64,000 bases of DNA from the NCBI RefSeq assembly GCF_001619955.1, contig NZ_LQQO01000016.1, forward strand, positions 1 to 64,000, in the 5' to 3' direction. The stretch is from Sphingomonas hankookensis. GTDB lineage: Bacteria > Pseudomonadota > Alphaproteobacteria > Sphingomonadales > Sphingomonadaceae. A program made the position numbers and the translations under genes. The stretch's first letter is position 1. Each line of letters starts with the position of its first letter. Positions 53,337 through 62,937 of this stretch are shown here, piece after piece. The notes under the pieces are model-generated. The model was given only the letters and a program-made list of their open reading frames with translations, did not search any database and had not been told where the DNA came from.

Positions 53337-54599
53337 ATGCGTATCCCGACCCTGTTCGCCGCACTCGCCCTGTCGGGCGGGTGCGCCACCCCGCGCGCGC
53401 CGGTCGCTGCCGCACCTGCTGCTCCCGTCGCGGAGGCCCGCACGCCGGTCACGATCCTGATCGGCGTCGACGGTGCGCGGCCCGACTATCTGACCCCGAC
53501 CATCGCGCCCAATTTGTCGGCACTGGCGGCAGGCGGCGTGTCGGCGTCGATGCAGCCGTCCTTCCCGACCAAGACCTTCCCCAATTTCTGGACGATCGCC
53601 ACCGGCGTCCGCCCCGACAAGAGCGGAATCGTCGGCAACAAGATGGAAGACCCCCGCCGTCCGGGCGAGCAGTTCACCATGGAGTCCACCGACCCCTTCT
53701 GGTGGAACGCCGCCAGGCCGATCTGGATCGCGGCGGAACAGGCCGGCATCCGCAGCGCGACGATGTTCTGGCCGGGCAGCGAGGTCGCGTGGGGCGGCAG
53801 CGGCAAGCCCGATCATGGCGTCTATGCCGGCGGCGCCTTCGCCTCGGACTGGCAGGCGTTCAATCCGGCGATCAACGCCGGGCAGCGCGTCGATGCGGTG
53901 GTCGACTGGCTCCGCCGCCCGGCGGCAACCCGTCCGCGCTTCGTCACCCTCTATTTCGACGATGTCGACGTCGCCGGGCACGACCATGGCCCCGGTGCGC
54001 CCGAAACCGATGCGGCGATGCATGCCGTCGACGCGCAGATCGGCCGGCTGCAGCGCGAACTGGCTGCGCTGGGCCAGCCGGCGAACCTGATCGTCGTCGC
54101 CGATCACGGCATGGCGGCGATCGATACCAGCCGGGTGATCCCCTTCGACCGGATCGCACCGGCCGGCAGCTATCGCCTGATCGAAACTGGCCCCTATGCC
54201 GCGATCGAACCGCTGCCCGGACAGGAAGGCGCGCTGGCGACCGCGCTGTCGCACCCGCACCCGCATATGCAATGCTGGCCCAAGGCGGCGATTCCGGCGC
54301 GACTGCGCTACGGCACCAACCCCCGTGTCGCGTCGTTCCTGTGCCTCGCCGACATCGGCTGGACGATCGCCCCGACGACCCCGACGCGTCCCGTAAAGGG
54401 CGGCGCGCATGGCTATGACGATGCCGCGCCCGATATGCAGGCCCTGTTCGTGGCCGGCGGCCCGGCCTTTCGCTCCGGCGTCAAGCTGCCCCCCTTCCGC
54501 AACACCGCGATCCATCCTTTGCTGCGCCAGGTGCTGGGCATCGCCCCCGACCCGACGCTCGATGGTGATGCGGGAATCGGATCGGCGGCATTGCGGTAG
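53337..54599 (+). CDS. Nucleotide pyrophosphatase/phosphodiesterase family lipoprotein
   Basis: A 420-residue protein of the alkaline phosphatase superfamily (ENPP type). The N-terminus (LFAALALSGGCATP) suggests a lipoprotein. The nucleophile Thr lies in PSFPTKTFPNFWTIATG; metal ligands fit ILIGVDGARPDYL, FDDVDVAGHDHGPGA, VVADHGMAAID and GGAHGYDD. It probably hydrolyses nucleotide or phosphodiester bonds in the periplasm. Confidence 0.9.
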   Translation: MRIPTLFAALALSGGCATPRAPVAAAPAAPVAEARTPVTILIGVDGARPDYLTPTIAPNLSALAAGGVSASMQPSFPTKTFPNFWTIATGVRPDKSGIVGNKMEDPRRPGEQFTMESTDPFWWNAARPIWIAAEQAGIRSATMFWPGSEVAWGGSGKPDHGVYAGGAFASDWQAFNPAINAGQRVDAVVDWLRRPAATRPRFVTLYFDDVDVAGHDHGPGAPETDAAMHAVDAQIGRLQRELAALGQPANLIVVADHGMAAIDTSRVIPFDRIAPAGSYRLIETGPYAAIEPLPGQEGALATALSHPHPHMQCWPKAAIPARLRYGTNPRVASFLCLADIGWTIAPTTPTRPVKGGAHGYDDAAPDMQALFVAGGPAFRSGVKLPPFRNTAIHPLLRQVLGIAPDPTLDGDAGIGSAALR

Positions 54600-54638
54600 G
54601 GGCTTGCCGGCGACTGGTTTCGCGTTGAAACTGGTGCC

Positions 54639-55097
54639 ATGCGCTATTTCGAAGACATCGCCGTCGGCGATACCGCCCGCTTCGGTTCCTACCCCGTCAC
54701 GCGGGGGGCGGTGATCGACTTCGCCCGCCAATATGATCCGCAGCCCTTTCACCTTTCCGACGAAGCGGCGGCACAGACCCATTTCGGACGACTGGCCGCC
54801 AGCGGCTGGCACAGCTGCGCCATGACCATGGCGATGCTGGTCGAACAGTGGAAGGTCGATCCGGTCGCCAGCCTGGGTGCCGCCGGGATCGACGAACTGC
54901 GCTGGCGGCGCCCGGTCTATCCCGGCGACACGCTCAGCTGCGAAACCGAGGTGCTGACCACCCGCCCCTCCTCCAGCCGCCCGGAGATGGGCAGCGTCGC
55001 CAGCCGGGTGACGGTGCGCAACCAGGACGATCAGGTCGTGATGACGTTCATCTCACAGGCCCTGATCGCGACGCGCGCCGCCCAATCTGCCGGCTGA
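54639..55097 (+). CDS. MaoC-family dehydratase
   Basis: A 152-residue hot-dog fold protein. The hydratase motif FARQYDPQPFHLSDEAAAQTHFGRLAASGWHS carries the catalytic Asp and His; LRWRRPVYPGDTLSCETEV follows. It is likely an enoyl-CoA hydratase-type enzyme. It ends 4 bp before the convergent lipoprotein gene. Confidence 0.9.
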   Translation: MRYFEDIAVGDTARFGSYPVTRGAVIDFARQYDPQPFHLSDEAAAQTHFGRLAASGWHSCAMTMAMLVEQWKVDPVASLGAAGIDELRWRRPVYPGDTLSCETEVLTTRPSSSRPEMGSVASRVTVRNQDDQVVMTFISQALIATRAAQSAG

Positions 55098-55101
55098 CCG
55101 A

Positions 55102-55887
55102 TTATTGCGGACGGGGCGAACGCCGTCCCGGTCCGCGACCTTCGGGCCCGCGAAAGCGTCCGCCGCCGGGCCGGACGCCCTCGGGCCGATCGAAGCCGCG
55201 CACCGCACCCGCCGCGGGTCGCTCCGCGCGGCCCGGAAAGGCCGACTGGCTGCTGCCACGCGGTACGTTGCGAAAGCCGGGGCGACCGTCAAAGCCGGGC
55301 CGGCGATCCTGCCCGGCATCGGGCCGGTCGCGCCAGCCGCCCGGCCGGTCGGGTAGCGGCGACTGGCTGCTGCCGCGCGGCACGTTCTGGAAGCCCGGAC
55401 GCCCGTCGAACCCCGGCCGACGGTTGCCGCGCCACCCATCCGGACGTCCGGGAATCGGCGACTGGCTGCTGCCACGCGGGACATGCTGGAAGCCGGGACG
55501 ATTGTCGAAGCCGGGCCGCTGCCCGTTCCAGCCCGGCCGATCCCAGCCGTCCCAACGCGGACGCCCGTCGCCCCAGCCGCCGCGCCATGCCCCGCGCCGC
55601 TGCTGCCAGTAATAGCGCTGGCGATCGTTCCATCGGAACGGCCGGCGATAGCGGTCATAGACGTAGTAGCCGGTGCCCGGATAATAATAGTCGCCGAACC
55701 ACCCCCAATAGGGATCGCCGAATCCGCCGGCATAGCCGTCATAATATCCGCCATAGCCGCCGCCATAATAGCCGGGCGAGCCATAGCCGACCCCCACCCC
55801 GCCATAGCCGAAATCGCCATAGGCACAGGCGGAAACGCCCGCCCCCGCCGCCAAGGTCAGCACGATCGCGCGCAGCCGCTGCAACAT
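55102..55887 (-). CDS. Gly/Tyr-rich lipoprotein with Arg/Gly/Pro tandem repeats
   Basis: A 261-residue predicted lipoprotein, ATG 55887, with signal RLRAIVLTLAAGAGVSAC. The mature N-terminal part (residues about 25-65) is Gly/Tyr-rich (YGSPGYYGGGYGGYYDGY), then an aromatic region (PYWGWFGDYYYPGTGYYVYDRYRRPFRW). Residues about 120-225 hold three roughly 30-40-residue tandem repeats with core RPGFDxRPGFxxVPRGSSQS. It is very basic and probably unstructured at the cell surface. No known family. Confidence 0.75.
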   Translation of the reverse strand: MLQRLRAIVLTLAAGAGVSACAYGDFGYGGVGVGYGSPGYYGGGYGGYYDGYAGGFGDPYWGWFGDYYYPGTGYYVYDRYRRPFRWNDRQRYYWQQRRGAWRGGWGDGRPRWDGWDRPGWNGQRPGFDNRPGFQHVPRGSSQSPIPGRPDGWRGNRRPGFDGRPGFQNVPRGSSQSPLPDRPGGWRDRPDAGQDRRPGFDGRPGFRNVPRGSSQSAFPGRAERPAAGAVRGFDRPEGVRPGGGRFRGPEGRGPGRRSPRPQ

Positions 55888-56146
55888 CCGATTGCTCCCG
55901 CAGGCGACGGGGGTGGCCTCGGCGCCGATGATGATGGAATCCAACGGTCGGCACGGATCGCCGGTTCCTGTCCGATGGGCACCGTGCCTGTCGCGGCCTG
56001 AACGGCGGCTGTCCGGGATTTGGGAGGGAATGCGGGGCGTTATGAGGAATGGAAGGCTTTCGGCACTGCGCTGCTGCTGCCGACGGTCCGAGCACGCAGG
56101 ATCGCCCACTGCCCAGTCCGCTCTGATCTGAGGCGACATAGCTCAA

Positions 56147-56235
56147 ACCGTCACCCCGGACTTGATCCGGGGCCCCGCTTCTTCTTCGAACGCCGGTGAA
56201 ACAGCGGGACCCCGGATCACGTCCGGGGTGACGAA
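56147..56235. repeat. Type A palindromic repeat (gap 55888-56260)
   Basis: GTCACCCCGGACTTGATCCGG at 56150 and an inverted arm CCGGATCACGTCCGGGGTGAC ending at about 56234. The rest of the roughly 370-bp gap (55888-56146) should contain the lipoprotein promoter; I see no gene in it. Confidence 0.85.
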
Positions 56236-56260
56236 CAAGACCTAACGACCGGCCCCAGCC

Positions 56261-56812
56261 TCAATGCCCGGGAAACGCCACCAGCGCCGAAACCGTGATA
56301 CCATCCGCCCGCAACGCATCCGCCCCGCCCAGATCGGGCAGGTCGATCGCGAAACAGGCCTGCTCGACCGTAGCGCCCGCCTTGCGCAGCAACCGCACCG
56401 CCGCCCGCGCCGTCCCGCCGGTCGCGATCAGGTCATCGACCAGCAGCACGCGTGCCCCCGGTGTGCAGGCATCGGCGTGGATCGCGATCCGGTCGGTGCC
56501 ATATTCCAGCGCATAATCCTCGGCGATGGTCGCGCCGGGCAATTTGCCGTCCTTGCGGATCAGTACCACGCCGGCCCCCAGCGCCAGCGCCACGGCGGGA
56601 GCGAACACGAACCCGCGCGCCTCGATCCCCGCGACCAGATCGATCGGGCCCTGGACGGCACCGACCATCCCGTCGACCGCCAACCGCAACCCCTCAGGGT
56701 CGAGGATCAGCGTCGTAATGTCGCGAAACTGGATGCCGGGCTTCGGAAAGTCGGCGATGGTCCGGATGCGTCGGGCGATCTCATGCCGTCCGACGCCATC
56801 CGTCCCGATCAA
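56261..56812 (-). CDS. apt: Adenine phosphoribosyltransferase
   Basis: A 183-residue purine salvage enzyme making AMP from adenine and PRPP. The PRPP loop is VLLVDDLIATGGTA at about 120-133; DFPKPGIQFRDITTL and AGIEARGFVFAPAVA are also typical. The only sensible start is TTG at 56812, whose TTGA overlaps the petC stop by 4 bp, so apt is translated by coupling behind cytochrome c1. Confidence 0.95.
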   Translation of the reverse strand: MIGTDGVGRHEIARRIRTIADFPKPGIQFRDITTLILDPEGLRLAVDGMVGAVQGPIDLVAGIEARGFVFAPAVALALGAGVVLIRKDGKLPGATIAEDYALEYGTDRIAIHADACTPGARVLLVDDLIATGGTARAAVRLLRKAGATVEQACFAIDLPDLGGADALRADGITVSALVAFPGH

Positions 56813-57675
56813 TGCTTCATGTCCCGCCAGATGTTGCGATAGGCACCAAAGGCCAGCGCGGTGAAGATCAGCAGGAAGATCACCACCGCCGCCCCGGCCG
56901 CATGGCGCGTTTCGAGGTTCGGCTCGGCGGTCCAGGTCAGGAACGCCGACACGTCCTTCGCCATCTGGTCCACCGTCGCACGGGTGCCGTCCTGATACTG
57001 GACCTGATCGGTCCCGGTCAGCGGCGGCGCCATCGCGAGGTTGAGCGTGGCGAAATAACGGTTGAAGTGCAGCCCCGCGGGCGTCTTCGCATCGGGGAAC
57101 TTCTTGAGCAGTTCCGCCGGCTGCGGGCCATAGCCGGTCAGCAGCGAATAGACATAGTCCGACCCGTCGTCGCGCGCCTTGGTCATCAGCGACAGGTCGG
57201 GCGGCACCGCATTGTTGTTGGCGGCACGCGCGGCGACGTCGTTGGCGAAGACTAACGGGAAGCGGTCGGACGGCAGGTTCTTGCGCGTCGCTGGTTCACC
57301 CGTTTCCGGGTTCACGCTCGGCTGTTCGATCTGCCAGTCGGTGGCGATCGTCTTTACCTGGCCCTCGTCATAGCCGAGCTGTTCCAGATCGCGGAACGAC
57401 ACCAGCCGGATCGAGTGGCAGGCCGAACAGACTTCCTTGTAGACCTGGAACCCGCGCTGCAGCTGCTGCTTGTCGAACGTGCCGAACAGGCCCGCCGATT
57501 GCAGCCCGGCATCGCGTGGCTTCAGGTGGAACTCGTGTTCGGCCGAGTGGACCGGCTCGTCATGGATCATGCCACTGACGGTCGAGAAGATGCCGAGCAG
57601 CAGCGCGAACAGGAAACCTGCGCCGACGACGAGGTTCAGGTTGCGTCCGAGAAAGCGGGAAGCGAAGGAGAGCAT
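56809..57675 (-). CDS. petC: Cytochrome c1
   Basis: A 288-residue heme subunit of the cytochrome bc1 complex. ATG 57675 starts an N-terminal membrane/signal helix (LVVGAGFLFALLLGIFSTV). The heme motif is CSACH (Cys83, Cys86, His87), the Met ligand lies in LAMAPPLTG, and a C-terminal membrane anchor (AAVVIFLLIFTALAFGAYRNIW) ends the protein. petA-petB-petC have 10-11 bp gaps. Confidence 0.97.
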   Translation of the reverse strand: MLSFASRFLGRNLNLVVGAGFLFALLLGIFSTVSGMIHDEPVHSAEHEFHLKPRDAGLQSAGLFGTFDKQQLQRGFQVYKEVCSACHSIRLVSFRDLEQLGYDEGQVKTIATDWQIEQPSVNPETGEPATRKNLPSDRFPLVFANDVAARAANNNAVPPDLSLMTKARDDGSDYVYSLLTGYGPQPAELLKKFPDAKTPAGLHFNRYFATLNLAMAPPLTGTDQVQYQDGTRATVDQMAKDVSAFLTWTAEPNLETRHAAGAAVVIFLLIFTALAFGAYRNIWRDMKH

Positions 57676-57685
57676 CGTTGTTCCC

Positions 57686-58996
57686 TTACTCGGCCGCGGC
57701 CGGGGTGGCGTGACCATGGGCGGCGGTCTGCGCGGGCGACGTGCCGCCCTCGCCCTTCAGCACCGCTTCGGTGATCGAATTGGGCAAGGGACGCGGACGC
57801 TCCATCGCCGACACGATCGGCAGCACGACCAGGAAGTGCGCGAAATAATATCCCGCGGCGATCTGGCTGAGCAGCACCGTGGTCGGCGTCGCTTCCGCCC
57901 CGCCCAGATAGCCGAGCACCAGCACGTCGACGAGCAGCACGATCAGGAAGATGCGGTAGGTCGGGCGATAATTGGCCGACTTGACCGGCGACTTGTCCAG
58001 CCACGGCAGGAAGAACAGCAGCAGGATCGAGCCGAACATCGCCAGCACGCCCCACAGCTTCGCCGGGAAGATGAAGTCGACGGTGAACGCCTTCAGGATC
58101 GCGTAGAAGGGCAGGAAATACCATTCGGGCACGATATGCGCCGGCGTGGAGAGCGGGTTGGCCGGAATGTAATTGTCCGGATGCCCCAGCAGGTTCGGCG
58201 CGAAGAAGATCAGCGCGGCGAACACCAGCAGGAACACGCCCAGCCCCGCGCCGTCCTTGGCGGTGTAATAGGGGTGGAAGGGCACGGTATCCTGCGGCCC
58301 CTTCACCTCAACGCCGGTGGGGTTGTTCGAGCCGGGGATATGCAACGCCCAGATGTGCAGGACGATGACGCCGGCGATCACGAACGGCAGCAGATAGTGG
58401 AGCGAGAAGAAGCGGTTGAGCGCGGCATTGTCCGGCGCATAGCCGCCCAGCAGCCACACGCGGATCGTCTCGCCCACCCCCGGTATCGCCGAGAAGAAGC
58501 CGGTGATGACCTGCGCCCCCCAGAAGCTCATCTGCCCCCAGGGGAGCACATAGCCCATGAACGCGGTTGCCATCATCAGCAGGAAGATGACGACGCCCAG
58601 CAGCCACACCATCTCGCGCGGCGCCTTGTACGACCCGTAATAGATGCCGCGCGCGATGTGCGTGTACACCACGATGAAGAACATCGACGCGCCGTTGGCG
58701 TGGGCATAACGGATGAACCAGCCCGACGGCACGTCGCGCATGATGCGTTCGACTGAATCGAACGCGACCGCGCCGTTCGCCGCATAATGCATCGCCAGCA
58801 CGATGCCGGTGATGATCTGCACCGCCAGCGCCGCGCCGGCGAGCACGCCGAAGTTCCAGAAATAGTTGAGGTTGCGCGGCACCGGATAGCCGGCGCCGAC
58901 CGCATTATAGACCAGACGGGGAAGCGGCAGCTTCTCGTCCAGCCAGCGCATCAGCGGCTGCTTCGGTTCGTAATGCTTGGCCCAGGGGAAGCTCAT
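57686..58996 (-). CDS. petB: Cytochrome b of the bc1 complex
   Basis: A 436-residue di-heme membrane subunit with about eight helices. Recognisable parts: [26 protein letters not shown] (heme His), [43 protein letters not shown] and [17 protein letters not shown] (the PEWY region of the Qo site, here PEWYFLPF). Full length, no oddities. Confidence 0.97.
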   Translation of the reverse strand: MSFPWAKHYEPKQPLMRWLDEKLPLPRLVYNAVGAGYPVPRNLNYFWNFGVLAGAALAVQIITGIVLAMHYAANGAVAFDSVERIMRDVPSGWFIRYAHANGASMFFIVVYTHIARGIYYGSYKAPREMVWLLGVVIFLLMMATAFMGYVLPWGQMSFWGAQVITGFFSAIPGVGETIRVWLLGGYAPDNAALNRFFSLHYLLPFVIAGVIVLHIWALHIPGSNNPTGVEVKGPQDTVPFHPYYTAKDGAGLGVFLLVFAALIFFAPNLLGHPDNYIPANPLSTPAHIVPEWYFLPFYAILKAFTVDFIFPAKLWGVLAMFGSILLLFFLPWLDKSPVKSANYRPTYRIFLIVLLVDVLVLGYLGGAEATPTTVLLSQIAAGYYFAHFLVVLPIVSAMERPRPLPNSITEAVLKGEGGTSPAQTAAHGHATPAAAE

Positions 58997-59007
58997 CGTC
59001 TCTCTCC

Positions 59008-59592
59008 TCAGCCAACCGTCACGACGGTGTCGGACGTGAAGGTATATTCGGGAACGTGCAGGTTCTGCGGCGCGGGGCCGGAGCGGATGCGCCCGGCGGT
59101 GTCATAGGCCGACCCGTGGCACGGGCAGAAATAGCCGCCGAACGGTCCCTTGTTCTCACCTTCGCCGGCGCCCAGCGGCACGCAGCCCAGATGGGTGCAG
59201 ACGCCCAGCGTGATCAGCCAGTTGTTCTTGCCGGTCTTGGTCCGCTCCTCCAGCGTCTGCGGATCGCGCAGATCGGCGATCGAGACGGCATTGGCCTCGG
59301 CGATTTCCTTGGGCGTCAGGTTGCGCACGAACAGCGGCTGCTTGCGGAACGTCGCCTTGATCGCCTGTCCCGGCTCGATCGCCGACAGGTCAATTTCGGT
59401 CGTCGACAGCGCCAGCGTATCGGCAGCGGGCGACATCTGGCGGACCAGCGGGATCGCGATCACCCCCGCGCCGACCCCGGCAAATGCCACTGCGCCGATG
59501 GCCAAGTAATCGCGCCTCCGCGGATCTTCCGGACCCTCCGGCGGCGGCGTCGTGCCACCTGCGGAAACGTGCTGATCTTCGTCAGTCGCCAT
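59008..59592 (-). CDS. petA: Ubiquinol-cytochrome c reductase iron-sulfur (Rieske) subunit
   Basis: A 194-residue Rieske protein. The twin-arginine-type signal anchor [20 protein letters not shown] is at about residue 25. The [2Fe-2S] ligands are in [10 protein letters not shown] and [10 protein letters not shown]. First gene of petABC; the promoter lies in 59593-59843, which is divergent to the cyclophilin gene. Confidence 0.97.
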   Translation of the reverse strand: MATDEDQHVSAGGTTPPPEGPEDPRRRDYLAIGAVAFAGVGAGVIAIPLVRQMSPAADTLALSTTEIDLSAIEPGQAIKATFRKQPLFVRNLTPKEIAEANAVSIADLRDPQTLEERTKTGKNNWLITLGVCTHLGCVPLGAGEGENKGPFGGYFCPCHGSAYDTAGRIRSGPAPQNLHVPEYTFTSDTVVTVG

Positions 59593-59843
59593 TCAACAGC
59601 CCTTGTCGTCGGGCGCTTATCGCGCCCTGCCCCTCTCCGGTCGCCTTCGTATTGAGGCGACGCCGGACCGATCGGTTTTCCGTCCAGTCGCACGGGTGAT
59701 AGCCGGGGGTTCGGGCGTTTGCCAATCCCTTTTGCCGTTTCGGCGCGGAACGGGCCCGTCATGTTCAGATTGGCGCAAGCGACGACATGGTCTATGCGGC
59801 GCCATTCATGCCCTTCGGGTCCCTCGCGCGTTTCGGGAAGTTC

Positions 59844-60533
59844 ATGCGTCGTCTTGCCCTTTTGCTCGCTGTCATCGCCTCGTTCTTTGCCCTGCCCGCG
59901 CTGGCGCAGGTGATCGACGTGCCCGGGCGCGAGCCGCCGCCATCGACCACCGACACGCGGAACCTGTGGATTCTCGACCTGTCGACCGGCGGAAGGGTGA
60001 CGATCTGGCTGCGTCCCGACGTCGCGCCGAAGATGGTCGCGCGCATCAAGACGCTGACCCGCGAGAAATTCTACGACGGCCTCGCCTTTCACCGGGTGAT
60101 CGACGGCTTCATGGCGCAGGGTGGCGATCCGGACGGAGACGGCACCGGCGGGTCGAAGCTGCCGAACGTGGAAAAGGAGTTCAACTACCTCCCTCATGTC
60201 CGCGGCGCGGTGGCGGCGGCGCGGGCGAATGACGAGAACAGCGCGAACAGCCAGTTCTACATCATGTTCGCCCCGAAATTCTCGCTGGACAAGAAGTACA
60301 CCGTGTTCGGCCGGGTGATCGACGGCATGCAATATGTCGATGCGATCGAACGCGGCGAGCCGCCGGCGAACCCGTCGCGCATCGTCCACGCCTATATCGC
60401 CAGCGACAATCCGCCGCCGTACCAGGCCGCCGCCCCGGTCGCGCTGCCCGAAACCGTCGCCCCGCTGCCCGCGACCGCGCCGCGCAAGCCGGCCCCGGCA
60501 GCGAAGCGCCCGCAACCGGCCCGCGCCCGCTAA
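59844..60533 (+). CDS. Periplasmic cyclophilin-type peptidylprolyl isomerase
   Basis: A 229-residue exported PPIase. ATG 59844 follows GGGAAG and starts a signal peptide ([18 protein letters not shown]); a start at 59787 would put 19 extra residues before it. The cyclophilin core has [35 protein letters not shown] and [11 protein letters not shown]. The C-terminal 45 residues are Pro/Ala-rich. Confidence 0.93.
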   Translation: MRRLALLLAVIASFFALPALAQVIDVPGREPPPSTTDTRNLWILDLSTGGRVTIWLRPDVAPKMVARIKTLTREKFYDGLAFHRVIDGFMAQGGDPDGDGTGGSKLPNVEKEFNYLPHVRGAVAAARANDENSANSQFYIMFAPKFSLDKKYTVFGRVIDGMQYVDAIERGEPPANPSRIVHAYIASDNPPPYQAAAPVALPETVAPLPATAPRKPAPAAKRPQPARAR

Positions 60534-60550
60534 AACAAGTTTCCCGACCC

Positions 60551-61579
60551 ATGCACGTCGACCTGTTCGACTTCGACCTGCCGACCGACCGGATCGCGCT
60601 ACGCCCGGCCGCGCCGCGTGATGCGGCGCGGATGCTGGTGCTGGATGGCGATGCGACGCGGGACTGCGGCGTTCGCGACCTGCCGTCGTGCCTGCGCGCG
60701 GGCGACCTCCTCGTCTTCAACGACACGCGGGTGATTCCGGCGCAGCTGGAGGGCAAGCGTGGCGATGCGGCGATCGGCGCGACGCTGCACAAGCGCGAGG
60801 GGCCGCGCAGGTGGCGGGCGTTCGTGCGCAACGGACGGCGGCTGCGCGACGGTGACACGATCGATTTCGGCGCAGGCGTGACGGCGACAGCCAGCGACAA
60901 GGGCGAGGATGGCAGCTTCGCGCTGGACTTTGCCGGCGACGAACCGGTCGAACTGCTGCTCGAGCGCGCCGGGCGCATGCCGCTGCCTCCCTATATCGCG
61001 TCGAAGCGCGGCGGGGCCGACGAACGCGATGCCCAGGATTACCAGACGCTGTTCGCGCGCGAAGCCGGCGCCGTCGCCGCCCCCACCGCAGCGCTGCACT
61101 TCACGCCCGAACTGATGGCGGCGATCGAAGCGGCAGGGATCGCCCATTCCACGCTGACGCTGCATGTCGGGGCGGGCACCTTCCTGCCGGTCAAGGCGGA
61201 CGATACCGACGACCACCAGATGCATGCCGAATGGGGCCGGATCGACGCCCCCACCGCCGACCGGCTGAACGCAGTGCGTGCCGCCGGCGGCCGGGTGATC
61301 GCGGTCGGCACCACCAGCCTGCGTCTGATCGAAAGTGCCACCGACGCTGAGGGGCAGGTACAGCCGTTCGAAGGCGATACGGCGATCTTCATCACCCCCG
61401 GCTACCGCTTTCGTGGGATCGACGGGCTGATGACCAATTTTCACCTGCCCAAATCGACGCTGTTCATGCTGGTATCGGCGCTGATGGGGCGGGAGCGGAT
61501 GCTCGCCGCCTATGTCCATGCCATCGCCGGGGAATATCGTTTCTATTCCTATGGCGACGCGTCGCTGCTGCTACCCTAA
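60551..61579 (+). CDS. queA: S-adenosylmethionine:tRNA ribosyltransferase-isomerase
   Basis: A 342-residue enzyme of queuosine synthesis that transfers the ribosyl part of SAM to preQ1 at tRNA position 34. Motifs: [63 protein letters not shown] and FITPGYRF...NFHLPKSTL. It follows the cyclophilin by 17 bp. Its end overlaps the convergent symporter gene by 9 bp. Confidence 0.96.
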   Translation: MHVDLFDFDLPTDRIALRPAAPRDAARMLVLDGDATRDCGVRDLPSCLRAGDLLVFNDTRVIPAQLEGKRGDAAIGATLHKREGPRRWRAFVRNGRRLRDGDTIDFGAGVTATASDKGEDGSFALDFAGDEPVELLLERAGRMPLPPYIASKRGGADERDAQDYQTLFAREAGAVAAPTAALHFTPELMAAIEAAGIAHSTLTLHVGAGTFLPVKADDTDDHQMHAEWGRIDAPTADRLNAVRAAGGRVIAVGTTSLRLIESATDAEGQVQPFEGDTAIFITPGYRFRGIDGLMTNFHLPKSTLFMLVSALMGRERMLAAYVHAIAGEYRFYSYGDASLLLP

Positions 61580-62869
61580 CGCCACTTCCGCCGGGGCGTC
61601 GGCGGGCGCGGCGAGCAGCCCTTCCCGCTTGGCGACGATGGTCGGCACCAGCATCTGACCGGCGACGTTGACGGCGGTGCGGCCCATGTCGAGGATCGGG
61701 TCGATCGCCAGCAACAGCCCCGCCCCCTCCAACGGCAGGCCGAGTGTCGTCAGCGTCAGGGTCAGCATGACGGTCGCGCCGGTCAGCCCGGCCGTCGCCG
61801 CAGACCCCAGCACCGACACCATCACGATCAGCGCATAATCGCCGGCATGCAGGGCCAAGCCGAAGAACTGCGCGACGAAGATCGCCGACACCGCCGGATA
61901 GATCGCGGCACACCCGTCCATCTTGGTCGTCGACCCCAACGGCACAGCAAAGGCGGCATAGGCAGCGGGTACGCCCAGCGCCTGTTCGGTCCGCTCCTGC
62001 GTCACCGGCAACGTGCCGACCGAGGAACGGGTGACGAAGCCCAGCTGGATCGCGGGCCATGCCCGGCGGAAGAACCAGATCGGCGAGATGCGATGCAGCG
62101 CCAGCAGCGTCGGATAGACGACGAACAGCACGATGCCGAGGCCGATATAGACGGTCGCGGCAAAGGCACCGAGCGACGACAGCGTGCCCCAGCCATAGCG
62201 GACGATCGCATCGCCGATCAGCGCGGCCGACCCGATCGGCGTCAACGCGATCACCCAGCGCAGCAGCCGCCGCAGGATCATCAGCGCCGAGGTGTTGAAG
62301 GCAAGGAACGGCTCCCCCGCCGCGCCGACCCGCACCGCCGCGGCCCCGACCGCGATGGCGACGACGATGATCTGCAGCACATTGAAGCCGAGCATGGTGG
62401 TCGCACCGCCGTCCGCCATCTTGGTCGACGCGGTCAGGCCGAGCAGATTGGCGGGCACCAGCCCTTTCAGAAAATCGAGCCATGTGCCCACCGTGCCGGG
62501 CTGCACAGCGCTGGCCAGCGCGACATCGCTGTGCCGGCCGGGCTGGAGCGCCAGCGCCAGGACGATGCCGATCGACACCGCGATCAGCGCGGTCAGCGCG
62601 AACCAGAGCAAAGTCTGCCCGACCAGCCGCGCCGCATTGGGCAGATCGCGCAGCGCCGCGATCGACCCGACGATGGCGGTGAAGACCAGCGCCGGCACCA
62701 GCACTTTCAGCAGCTGGACGAAAATCTGCCCGACCGTGTGCAGCAGCGTGCCGATCGCACCATCGGCACCCCCCATCTCGGCGGCAAGCAGTCCCAGTAC
62801 GACACCCGCGACCATGCCGATCGCGACCTGAATGCCGAAGGACGGCAGGATTTTGCGGGCTTGTTGCAT
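61571..62869 (-). CDS. Dicarboxylate/amino acid:cation symporter (DAACS, GltP/DctA type)
   Basis: A 432-residue transporter with about eight helices. The transport core is intact: the serine-rich hairpin [10 protein letters not shown], the [10 protein letters not shown] motif, and [13 protein letters not shown] with the substrate and cation residues. It imports glutamate, aspartate or C4-dicarboxylates with Na+ or H+; which one is not decidable here. Confidence 0.93.
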   Translation of the reverse strand: MQQARKILPSFGIQVAIGMVAGVVLGLLAAEMGGADGAIGTLLHTVGQIFVQLLKVLVPALVFTAIVGSIAALRDLPNAARLVGQTLLWFALTALIAVSIGIVLALALQPGRHSDVALASAVQPGTVGTWLDFLKGLVPANLLGLTASTKMADGGATTMLGFNVLQIIVVAIAVGAAAVRVGAAGEPFLAFNTSALMILRRLLRWVIALTPIGSAALIGDAIVRYGWGTLSSLGAFAATVYIGLGIVLFVVYPTLLALHRISPIWFFRRAWPAIQLGFVTRSSVGTLPVTQERTEQALGVPAAYAAFAVPLGSTTKMDGCAAIYPAVSAIFVAQFFGLALHAGDYALIVMVSVLGSAATAGLTGATVMLTLTLTTLGLPLEGAGLLLAIDPILDMGRTAVNVAGQMLVPTIVAKREGLLAAPADAPAEVALG

Positions 62870-62937
62870 GGACGATCACTTCGGGTGGCCGGCCTGCCCC
62901 CACAACGAAGCATTTCTAGGATCGCCCCAATGCGGCG

